Of a DNA stretch of 14,101 nucleotides, positions 1 to 6,674 are shown in pieces. Origin of the DNA: Holophagaceae bacterium (lineage in GTDB: Bacteria > Acidobacteriota > Holophagae > Holophagales > Holophagaceae); NCBI GenBank assembly GCA_003158505.1, contig PMJK01000153.1, forward strand, positions 4,068 to 18,168, written 5' to 3'. The notes under the pieces were generated by a model, which worked only from the letters and a program-made list of their open reading frames with translations, was not told the DNA's origin and did no database searches. Numbering within the stretch: position 1 is the first letter of the stretch; each line of letters opens with the position of its first letter. A program made the position numbers and the translations under genes.

Positions 1-890
1 TCACTTACGAACAGGAAATCATCGAAGCGGCCCGGATCGTCGTGCTCGAGGTCAACCCGGGACTTCCACGGACCCTGGGCGAGACTCAAGTGCATGTCTC
101 CAAGGTGGACTACTTCGTCGAGAACGACCTGGAGGTGCCGACCCTTCCCTCACCTACGCCCTCCAAGACCGATCTGGCGATCGGCGCCAACATCGCCGAC
201 CTCGTCGAGGATGGGTCCACCATCCAGCTGGGCATTGGTGGCATCCCCAATGCCGCCGCCCTCGCCCTCAAGGACAAGAAGGACCTGGGCGTCCACACCG
301 AGATGCTCGTCGACTCCATGATGGAACTCTACGAGATGGGAGTCATCACGAACGCAAGGAAATCGCTCAAGCGCGGCAAGTTCGTCACGACCTTCGCCAT
401 GGGTTCGCGCAAGCTCTATGATTGGCTCGATGACAATGTCGCCATCGAGTTCCTGCGCGGCAGCTGGGTGAATGATCCAGCGGTGATCAGCCAGAATTCG
501 AGGATGGTCTCCATCAACACCTGCATTTCCGTGGATTTCACCGGGCAGGTGGCCAGCGAATCCATCGGCACCAGTCAGTACTCCGGCACGGGCGGACAGT
601 CCGACACGGCCCAGGGCGCCGTGGACGGCACCGATGGCCTCGGGAAAAGCATCATCGCCTGCTCTAGCACAGCCAAGAACGGCACCGTCTCCACGATCAT
701 GCCCACCCTCCCGGAAGGTTCGGCCGTGACCCTACACCGCTCGCATGTGGATCACGTGGTCACTGAGCAAGGCGTCGCCCGTCTCCGGGGCCGGACGGTA
801 CGGGAGCGGACCCAGGAACTCATCAATGTCGCCCACCCTGACTTCCGCTCCGAGCTCAAGGAGCAGGCCAGGAAGCTGGGCTACCTCTGA
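1..890 (+). CDS. acetyl-CoA hydrolase/CoA-transferase family protein (4-hydroxybutyrate or butyrate CoA-transferase-like), 5'-truncated
   Basis: This is the C-terminal part of a family I CoA-transferase; the reading frame (codons from base 3) is open to the left edge, so the N-terminal portion lies outside the window. The family moves CoA between an acyl-CoA and a free carboxylate in the cytoplasm through a glutamyl-CoA thioester. Visible family marks are GIGGIPNAA (bases 231-257), the HTEM motif whose Glu at 300-302 is the probable catalytic residue, the GQVASESIG segment, SGTGGQ, and the C-terminal VTEQGVARLRG followed by AHPDFR. These match the AbfT/Cat/butyryl-CoA transferase branch more than the SCOT branch. 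The acyl specificity cannot be read from the sequence. A ketosynthase gene follows 43 bp downstream on the same strand, suggesting one operon. Family assignment is confident; the exact substrate is not. Confidence 0.88.
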   Translation, partial: TYEQEIIEAARIVVLEVNPGLPRTLGETQVHVSKVDYFVENDLEVPTLPSPTPSKTDLAIGANIADLVEDGSTIQLGIGGIPNAAALALKDKKDLGVHTEMLVDSMMELYEMGVITNARKSLKRGKFVTTFAMGSRKLYDWLDDNVAIEFLRGSWVNDPAVISQNSRMVSINTCISVDFTGQVASESIGTSQYSGTGGQSDTAQGAVDGTDGLGKSIIACSSTAKNGTVSTIMPTLPEGSAVTLHRSHVDHVVTEQGVARLRGRTVRERTQELINVAHPDFRSELKEQARKLGYL

Positions 891-933
891 TCCGGTTCGT
901 CCACTGCAACACACTTATTTCTGGGGGCATCCC

Positions 934-1947
934 ATGCACGTAGGCATCATCGGATACGGAAGCTGGCTTCCCTCCGGCAAGATGATGGCCGCGGACCTCG
1001 CTGCTGCGACCGGAATCCCCGAAGACGTCATCGCCCTGAAATTCGGCGTTAAGGGCAAACCCGTCGCGGGGCCAGGAGAAACGACGGCCTTCATGGGCCT
1101 AGCCGCCGCCCGCAAGGCTCTCGCTACGGCGGCCATCGATGGCAGCGCCGTGGACCTGGTGATCTGGTGCGGCGCCCAGCACAAGGACTACCCATGCTGG
1201 CTCGCGGGCCTCTATGTGGCCGACCAGGTCGGCGCAAAGAGGGCCTGGAGCTTCGACATGGAAGCCATGTGCGGTTCGATGATGGTTGCTCTTGATGTGG
1301 CCAAGTCCCTTCTGTTGACCCACCCCGAGCTCGATACGGTCCTCCTGGTCTCGGGCTACCGCAACAACGACCTCATCGACCTCTCGGTCCCCGCAACCCG
1401 TTTCATGCTGGACATCGGTTCCGGCGGCTCGGCCCTGGTGCTGAAGAAAAACGTGGGCAGAAACGCTGTCCTTGCATCAGCCTTCCGGGGTGACGGCTCC
1501 CTTTCCGAGATGTGCATCGTGCCCGCCCTGGGCTCCAGAGAATGGCCACCCGCACCGGCTGACACGACGCGCGCCCATTTTGTGGTGCCCGACGAAGAGG
1601 CCTTCAAGAAGAAGCTCGGCGAGGTCACGATGCCCAACTTCTACGCCGTGATCCGCGAGGCGATGAGGTTCTCAGGGTTGCCGGAGACTGCCATCGACTA
1701 TCTCGCCATCCTCCACTTCAAGCGCAGTGCCCATGATGCGGTGCTTGCGGAGCTCGGCCTCCGTCCCGAGCAGAGCACCTACCTCGACGAATTCGGCCAC
1801 CTCGGCCAGAACGACCAGGTGCTCTCCCTTGAGCTTGGGCTCAGGGACGGGAAGATCCGGGACGGATCCCGCATCGTGTTCGTGGGGGCCGGCCTCGGTT
1901 TCGTCTGGGCAGCCACCGTCATCCAGTGGGGTCCCTATGCTGAGTGA
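934..1947 (+). CDS. 3-oxoacyl-ACP synthase III family protein (FabH-like ketosynthase)
   Basis: This 337-residue protein has the length and layout of the FabH/KAS III branch of the thiolase superfamily, which joins an acyl-thioester starter to a malonyl unit or transfers acyl groups. The probable nucleophile is Cys113 in EAMCGSM. The second catalytic position is His261 in AILHFKRSAH. The place of the usual FabH Asn (GNTS motif) is taken by His289 in EFGHLGQND, giving an apparent Cys-His-His set. The C-terminus ends with VGAGLGFVWAATVIQW, the usual closing strand of these enzymes. The ATG at 934 was chosen because it begins the MHVGIIGYGSWLP strand and follows a GGGGG ribosome-binding stretch; an open extension back to 745 overlaps the CoA-transferase in another frame and is not credible. 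Its neighbours (CoA-transferase, thiolase, dehydrogenase) suggest CoA rather than ACP substrates, which is inference. Confidence 0.85.
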   Translation: MHVGIIGYGSWLPSGKMMAADLAAATGIPEDVIALKFGVKGKPVAGPGETTAFMGLAAARKALATAAIDGSAVDLVIWCGAQHKDYPCWLAGLYVADQVGAKRAWSFDMEAMCGSMMVALDVAKSLLLTHPELDTVLLVSGYRNNDLIDLSVPATRFMLDIGSGGSALVLKKNVGRNAVLASAFRGDGSLSEMCIVPALGSREWPPAPADTTRAHFVVPDEEAFKKKLGEVTMPNFYAVIREAMRFSGLPETAIDYLAILHFKRSAHDAVLAELGLRPEQSTYLDEFGHLGQNDQVLSLELGLRDGKIRDGSRIVFVGAGLGFVWAATVIQWGPYAE

Positions 1948-1956
1948 GGCGGCCTT

Positions 1957-2892
1957 ATGACGACATGGTGGATCATGGGAGCCCTGCTGCTGGCGGTCCT
2001 TGTCGCTGGGTGTCTCGTAGTGGGCTGGCTGCTCGCCAAGCGACCGATTGAGGTCTGGGTGTGGGGGTCACGACGAGCGCTGTCCCGCGCCGGGCTGAAG
2101 AAGGTGATGATCCTGGCCCCCATGGGTCCCCAGCATTGCTTCGTAGGAGGATCAGGCCCGGTGCTGATCCTTCTGCACGGGGCTGGGGATCAGGCGGGCA
2201 CCTGGCTCAATGTGGTTTCATCCCTGGTCCAGCACTACACCCTAGTGATTCCTGACCTTGCCGGCCACGGCGAGAGTGCTCCTTCCACCGGCCCAATCCA
2301 GACTTCCGACGTGTTCGCTGCCCTTGAGGCGGTGATCCTCAGCCAGGCCCCGGGAGGGCGGGTGACCCTCGTGGGCAACTCCCTTGGCGCGTGGATGGCA
2401 ATGGTCCTGGCGGCAAGGCACCCCGATTGGGTGGATCGGGTGATCGCCATCAACGGTGGGGCGCTCAAAGGCACGAACGAGAACGTGCGCCTGTTGCCCT
2501 CATCTCGCCAGCAAGCCCGAGAAACCATGGCCCAGTTGCGAGATCCAGGCAGTCCCGCCATTCCCGACAAAGTCCTGGACGATCTCGTGCGGCAGGCCGG
2601 AACCAGCTCCCTGGCCCGCTTCACAGCGACTGCATCGACCATGGAGGGCTGGGTCCTCAGCGAAGAGCAGCTTCGGACGCTCAGGGTTCCTGTCCGATTG
2701 ATCTGGGGCACATCCGATGGCCTGATGCCCATGGACTATGCTCACCGCATGATGGCGGTTCTGCCCGATGTGGAACTGATCCCCATCGACCGCTGCGGGC
2801 ATGTGCCCCAGCAAGAAGCCCCGGATCGATTCAAGGCTGCCCTCAGCCAGGCCCTTGGTGAGGGGGTTGCACAATCCAAGGGGGCCCAGTGA
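1957..2892 (+). CDS. alpha/beta hydrolase, N-terminally membrane-anchored
   Basis: This 311-residue protein has an alpha/beta-hydrolase fold. Visible parts are the oxyanion-region HGAGDQ (74-79), the nucleophile elbow GNSLG with Ser142, the acid Asp254 in GTSDGLMP, and the base His282 in CGHVPQQEAP, so the triad looks complete. Residues 7-27 form one hydrophobic helix followed by AKRP, so the catalytic domain is probably tethered to the membrane. A lipobox-like VAGC ends at Cys19, but there is no positive n-region and the hydrophobic stretch runs on past it, so a plain anchor is preferred. It starts 9 bp after the ketosynthase stop. The fold covers esterases, thioesterases and C-C hydrolases; a thioesterase or lactone/ester hydrolase acting with the neighbouring CoA enzymes is plausible but not shown. 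Confidence 0.85.
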   Translation: MTTWWIMGALLLAVLVAGCLVVGWLLAKRPIEVWVWGSRRALSRAGLKKVMILAPMGPQHCFVGGSGPVLILLHGAGDQAGTWLNVVSSLVQHYTLVIPDLAGHGESAPSTGPIQTSDVFAALEAVILSQAPGGRVTLVGNSLGAWMAMVLAARHPDWVDRVIAINGGALKGTNENVRLLPSSRQQARETMAQLRDPGSPAIPDKVLDDLVRQAGTSSLARFTATASTMEGWVLSEEQLRTLRVPVRLIWGTSDGLMPMDYAHRMMAVLPDVELIPIDRCGHVPQQEAPDRFKAALSQALGEGVAQSKGAQ

Positions 2893-2984
2893 GCCACGTC
2901 CTAGAACCGACTGCCGCCAATACCTTCAATGTCAGTTGCCTGCACTTCAGAGAGAGTGCCCCCACCCCTCGATGGAGGCTGCCC

Positions 2985-3722
2985 ATGCAGCACTTCCCCA
3001 CCGCCACCTTGGCTTTGATGCTGGTGTTCGGTTCCCTTCCAGCCATCGCAGGCCCCGGCGACACCCGCCGTACCTGGGATCTTGCACCGTTCAGCTGGAT
3101 CAAGCGCATACCTGCAGAAAAGGGCGCACCCCCCAATGGTCAGCCGCTCCGGGTGGATGCCGCGGCTTTGGTGCAGGCTCTAGGCGCGGTGAATTTCACT
3201 TCCGGACCCGGAGAAGAGCCTCTCTTCGAACCAGCCGAACTGGCCAGCCTTGGCAAGGCCCTGTCAGAGGCCCTCTCCCTGGCGGAACCGGGCGAGGATC
3301 TGGAACTGCTCAGCACTTCGAGAAGAGGCACAGGCCTTTTCAGCCAATCCCCGTCCGTGACGGCGAGGGTCTTTGTCGAGGCCGGCAAACTCAACATCAT
3401 CGTCCATGATGCCCGGCTAAATTTACTGGATCAGTACTACCTCGAGTTCAAGATGCCCAATTACCAGTGCGGTTCCCGCGCCACGGCCAGCACCGTGTTG
3501 CTGAAGACCGCAGGCAGTGAGTTGCGCAGGGCGGACTGGGTCATCCTGCCCCTGGAGGCCCGGGGCCCAGCCGTCATGGTCGAGACGGTTTCTCTGCCGC
3601 AACCTGTTCCGCCTTCGAGCTTGGAGGAACGGTTGCTCCGTCTCAAGCGGCTTCGCGATCAAAATCTCATCACAGAAGAGGAATACACGAAGAAAAAACA
3701 GGAATTGCTCAAGGAACTATGA
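2985..3722 (+). CDS. exported SHOCT-domain protein of unknown function
   Basis: I do not recognise the main body of this 245-residue protein. It begins with a Sec signal peptide (MQHFPTATLALMLVFGSLPA, then IAGPGD; probable cleavage after AIA), so it should leave the cytoplasm. The last ~30 residues, LEERLLRLKRLRDQNLITEE followed by EYTKKKQELL, are a clear SHOCT (short C-terminal) domain, a small helical motif found at the ends of many unrelated proteins and thought to mediate oligomerisation. The middle contains an LNIIVHDARLNLLDQYYLEF beta-rich segment. The ATG at 2985 was preferred over a GTG at 2889 because GGAGG sits at 2974-2978 and the signal peptide begins there. It lies between the membrane hydrolase and the thiolase, so a link to an envelope-side step is possible but unproven. 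Confidence 0.72.
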   Translation: MQHFPTATLALMLVFGSLPAIAGPGDTRRTWDLAPFSWIKRIPAEKGAPPNGQPLRVDAAALVQALGAVNFTSGPGEEPLFEPAELASLGKALSEALSLAEPGEDLELLSTSRRGTGLFSQSPSVTARVFVEAGKLNIIVHDARLNLLDQYYLEFKMPNYQCGSRATASTVLLKTAGSELRRADWVILPLEARGPAVMVETVSLPQPVPPSSLEERLLRLKRLRDQNLITEEEYTKKKQELLKEL

Positions 3723-3786
3723 ACAGAGATTGCGGGCCAAGTCTTCGATCGAGGACCCCACCCCCCTTCACGAAAGGAATCTTGCC

Positions 3787-5028
3787 ATGAGCAAAGCAAG
3801 CATCATCGGAGCCTACAACACGGCCTTCGGGGCGTTCGTGAAGAAGGACAAGGCGACGGGGCTGATCACGGACACTAAGACCTATTACGACCTGCTGGTG
3901 GAGGCGGGCCGCGGGGCCATCGCCGATGCGGGCCTGGAGGCGAAGGACATCGATGCCATCTACGTCGGTTCCTGCTCGCCGGGGTCCTTCATCAACCAGG
4001 AGCATGTGGCCCCGCTGGCCGCCGAGATCGATCCGGCGCTGCGCTTCAAGCCCATGACCCGCTGCGAGTGCGCCTGCGCCTCGGGTTCGGTGGCGCTCTA
4101 TAACGCTGTGTACGCCGTCGAAGCGGGGCGCGCCCGGCATGTCCTGGTGATCGGGGTGGAGAAGATGAACCTGCTGCCGACGCCGCAGATGACCCATGTG
4201 CTGGCCTGTTCGTCGCACTGGCCGAGCGAGGGCTCGAAAGGCATGTCCTTCCCGATGCTGTTCGCCGAATATGCCAAGGGCTACCAGGCGCAGTACAAGA
4301 TCCCTACCGCCGAACTGGAGCAGATGCTCTGGACAGCGGGTGCCCTGTGCTACCGGAACGGCGCGGAGAATCCCTTGGCCCACGTCCGGAATGGCCCCGT
4401 GTCCGTCGAGGAGATCATGAAGCTCAACGAGCCGGATGCCAAAGGCAAGTGCAAGAACATGATGATCGCCGCCCCCCTGCGCCTGCATGACTGTTCCCTG
4501 GTCACGGACGGCGCGGCCGCCCTGGTCATCACCCAGACGTCCAATGTCAGCAACCGGCAGCGCGCCGTGGAGATCGCCGGCATCGGCCACTCGGTGGAAC
4601 GCCTGCCGGAGAACGTGCGGCCCAACATGCACGACCTGATGGCGGGCAAGGATGCGGCCGCGAAGGCCTACCGGGAAGCCGGCATCACGGCGGCCGATGT
4701 GGACCTGGCCGAAGTGCACGACTGCTTCACCATCAACCAGATCATGTCGACGGAAGCCCTCGGGTTCTCCGCCGATGGCCGAGCCGGCTACGACTACCTG
4801 GACGGCCGGTTCACCCGGGACGACAGGGTGGCCATCAACCTCTCCGGTGGCCTGAAGTCCAAGGGTCATCCCGTGGGCGCCACGGGAGTTTCCATGCATG
4901 CCCTGATCTACAAGCAGCTGATCGGGGAACCCATCGGCATGGCCGCGAAGAAAGCCGACATCGGCGTGGCCTTCAACGTCGGTGGCTCGGCGGTCACCAA
5001 CTGCGTCACGGTCCTGAAGAAGCTGTAG
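3787..5028 (+). CDS. acetyl-CoA acetyltransferase / SCP-x type thiolase
   Basis: This 413-residue thiolase should cleave (or condense) 3-oxoacyl-CoA with CoA in the cytoplasm, the last step of a beta-oxidation-type route. Key sites are the nucleophile Cys97 in CACASGS, the HDCF motif at 311-314 (His311, Cys313) characteristic of the SCP-x/archaeal thiolase branch, and His361 in GGLKSKGHPVGATG. The classical C-terminal CxGGGxG loop is replaced by NVGGSAVTNC, also as in the SCP-x branch. The ATG at 3787 follows an AAAGGA ribosome-binding site; an upstream in-frame extension overlaps the SHOCT gene in another frame and is a shadow. Many SCP-x thiolases work with a DUF35 OB-fold partner. None is visible here; the next gene is a small protein without zinc-ribbon cysteines. 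The dehydrogenase two genes on is a natural supplier of its 3-oxoacyl-CoA. Confidence 0.9.
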   Translation: MSKASIIGAYNTAFGAFVKKDKATGLITDTKTYYDLLVEAGRGAIADAGLEAKDIDAIYVGSCSPGSFINQEHVAPLAAEIDPALRFKPMTRCECACASGSVALYNAVYAVEAGRARHVLVIGVEKMNLLPTPQMTHVLACSSHWPSEGSKGMSFPMLFAEYAKGYQAQYKIPTAELEQMLWTAGALCYRNGAENPLAHVRNGPVSVEEIMKLNEPDAKGKCKNMMIAAPLRLHDCSLVTDGAAALVITQTSNVSNRQRAVEIAGIGHSVERLPENVRPNMHDLMAGKDAAAKAYREAGITAADVDLAEVHDCFTINQIMSTEALGFSADGRAGYDYLDGRFTRDDRVAINLSGGLKSKGHPVGATGVSMHALIYKQLIGEPIGMAAKKADIGVAFNVGGSAVTNCVTVLKKL

Positions 5029-5048
5029 CTGCGGAGGAAAGGACGGTT

Positions 5049-5366
5049 ATGCGAAGCATTGTTTACAACGACATGCAGTTTGCGGTCGAGCAGCGGGACG
5101 ATCGCTGGGACATCACCTATAGGCTGCCGGACGGTTCCAGCGCGCTCGCGGGGGCTGGTCTCTTTGCCGGCCTTCCGGAGAGTGAGGCGGAAGCGCGGGC
5201 GCTGACGCTCATCAAGACGATCTTCCCGGTGGGCATCAAGTCGGTGGGTCCGGATGTGAATCACCCGAACACCATCGGTGATCTGAAGATCATCGGTCCC
5301 GATGTCACCCATCCCAACTTCATCTATTGGAACAAGGACAGTGTCTCGTGTCCCAAGGAGCTTTGA
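5049..5366 (+). CDS. small conserved-looking protein with duplicated GPDVxHPN motif, function unknown
   Basis: I do not recognise this 105-residue protein. It has a strong AGGAAAGG ribosome-binding site (5035-5042) six bases before its ATG and lies 20 bp after the thiolase stop, so it is very likely translated and co-transcribed. There is no signal peptide or membrane helix. The first half mixes strands and turns (DRWDITYRLPDG) and is followed by a helix SEAEARALTLIKTI. The second half carries two copies of one motif, SVGPDVNHPN (65-74) and IIGPDVTHPN (81-90), 16 residues apart. There is a single Cys (101) and no CxxC pairs, so it is not a DUF35 partner. Its position between thiolase and dehydrogenase suggests an accessory subunit or regulator of that pair, which is inference only. 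Confidence 0.7.
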   Translation: MRSIVYNDMQFAVEQRDDRWDITYRLPDGSSALAGAGLFAGLPESEAEARALTLIKTIFPVGIKSVGPDVNHPNTIGDLKIIGPDVTHPNFIYWNKDSVSCPKEL

Positions 5367-5426
5367 TCCGCGTGATCAGGCCTCCCCAATGACATCCGAT
5401 CAACCATTCAACTCAGGGGAAAAACC

Positions 5427-6221
5427 ATGGAGATCAAGGGAAGCGTAGCCCTGGTGACAGGCGGAGGCAACGGCATCGGCGAGGCGGTGGTGAAGCATTT
5501 CGCCAGGCATGGCGCCAGGGTGGCCGTCGTCGATATGGTGCAGAAGAACATCGACCGCGTGGTCAAGGACGTCAAGGACTTGGGCGGCGAGGCCATCGGG
5601 ATCCAGGCAAATGTCACCAACGAAGCCGATACGGCCCGGTTCATCAAGGGAACCGTGGAAGCCTTCGGCAAGCTGAACATTGCCGTATCCTGTGCCGGGA
5701 TCATCCGGGACGGGACGATGCTGAGCCTCGACAAGGAGACTGGCAAGGTCTCGAAGAAGCTGGGCCTGGACAAGTGGCAGGCGGTGATCGACACGAACCT
5801 CACCGGCACCTTCCTCACCCTGCGGGACGCGGCGGAAGCCATGGTGAACGGCGGGTGGGAGGGCCTGCTGGTGCCGATCTCCTCGGTGAACAAGGTGGGC
5901 CAGGTGGGCCAGATCAACTATTCCTCGGCCAAGGTCGCGGATGCGCTGATGCCGAAGATCATCGTCGGCGAGTTCCTCATGCGCGGCATCCGCAACATCC
6001 GCTGCGTGGCCGTCGCGCCAGGCTACACCGCCACGCCCATGCTGACGGGGATGAACCAGGAGGCCCTGAAGGCGATTCTCGAGGACGTGCACCTCGGCCG
6101 TCTGGTGGCGCCCGAGGAAATCGCCTCCCTGATCGGCCACTGCGTCGAGAACGAGGCGCTGAACGCCACCACCCTCGAAATCACCGGCGGCCTCTGCTAC
6201 CCCAAGGGCATCGCCAAGTGA
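5427..6221 (+). CDS. short-chain dehydrogenase/reductase, probable NAD-dependent 3-hydroxyacyl-CoA dehydrogenase
   Basis: This 264-residue classical SDR oxidises or reduces a hydroxyl/keto pair on its substrate using a nicotinamide cofactor. It shows the cofactor glycine motif TGGGNGIG (11-18), the usual NNAG replaced by SCAG (88-91), Asn124 in TNLTGTF, Ser152/Ser153 in ISSVN, and the YxxxK pair Tyr165/Lys169 in YSSAK. Asp36 at the end of the second strand (AVVDM) predicts NAD(H) rather than NADP(H), which favours oxidation and so a catabolic role. The ATG at 5427 follows AGGGGA. It is the last gene of the + strand block. With the thiolase it would make and then cleave a 3-oxoacyl-CoA; a FabG or PhaB-like reductive role remains possible. 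Confidence 0.88.
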   Translation: MEIKGSVALVTGGGNGIGEAVVKHFARHGARVAVVDMVQKNIDRVVKDVKDLGGEAIGIQANVTNEADTARFIKGTVEAFGKLNIAVSCAGIIRDGTMLSLDKETGKVSKKLGLDKWQAVIDTNLTGTFLTLRDAAEAMVNGGWEGLLVPISSVNKVGQVGQINYSSAKVADALMPKIIVGEFLMRGIRNIRCVAVAPGYTATPMLTGMNQEALKAILEDVHLGRLVAPEEIASLIGHCVENEALNATTLEITGGLCYPKGIAK

Positions 6222-6674
6222 AAGGCAGCCGCGCGCTCGACCAAGGTCAGATCGGATTCAGTCCGCTTGCGCCATCAGCCTGTGCACCAATAGCCGATCC
6301 CGGTAACTTCGTGACACGATCCTGCTGAATGCGCCCATGGTCCGAATCATCCCTTCGATTTGAAGGGGCGCACTTCATTTTGATTGATCGAGACACTTCG
6401 AGGGTCAGCGCTAAATAGCGAAGTACTGATATATACATTATTAACAAATTGGCTCAAGAATTGCCCGAATGTTGCTAAGGATTCCCGATCAAATCGCTTG
6501 GGGAGCGAACTGAGGATCGGATTCTTGCCATAGGGCCGCAATGGAAGCGTTCCAGTTCCTGATGGGTTCAATTGCCTCCTTTCAACCAGAGAGGCGTTGG
6601 GGATTTGCCAATCTCCCACTAGCGCTTTGCGTTCAGAGAAAGTCCTTGTTTTTAGCAGCCAACAGGAGAGACCA
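6222..6674. other. gene-free leader upstream of the ice-binding-domain lipoprotein
   Basis: No credible gene is visible in this 453-bp stretch. Base composition turns AT-richer around 6410-6450 than in the genes on either side, as expected for a promoter region, but no convincing -35/-10 pair stands out. Two small hairpins are present: CCCTTC/GAAGGG with a 5-nt loop (6351-6367) and CGCT-aaat-AGCG (6409-6420). Neither is followed by a run of T, so they are not clear terminators. The following gene has its own AGGAGAG site at 6664-6670. Confidence 0.6.

Noticed and set aside
500..560. Possible loss of the catalytic Glu in the CoA-transferase (Ser in INTCISVDFTGQV)
   Set aside because: Counting from the C-terminus, the catalytic Glu of AbfT-type enzymes falls in the HTEM motif, where Glu is present (300-302).
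745..933. N-terminal extension of the ketosynthase
   Set aside because: It overlaps the CoA-transferase 3' end in another frame; the family start MHVGIIGYGS and a ribosome-binding site are at 934.
1957..2015. Lipoprotein signal on the alpha/beta hydrolase (VAGC)
   Set aside because: It has no basic n-region, and the hydrophobic helix continues past the Cys to AKRP, so a simple membrane anchor fits better.
3709..4899. 396-codon open frame on the - strand inside the thiolase gene
   Set aside because: It lies antisense to a confidently identified thiolase; the translation is His/Gly/Arg-rich with no motif. This is typical of GC-rich shadow frames.
5400..6140. 246-codon open frame on the - strand opposite the SDR gene
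   Set aside because: The SDR has all catalytic motifs; the antisense translation has a shadow composition (HHRL/DVL repeats).
6351..6367. CCCTTC/GAAGGG hairpin as a terminator for the SDR operon
   Set aside because: It has only 6 pairs, no T-run, and lies 130 bp past the stop codon.
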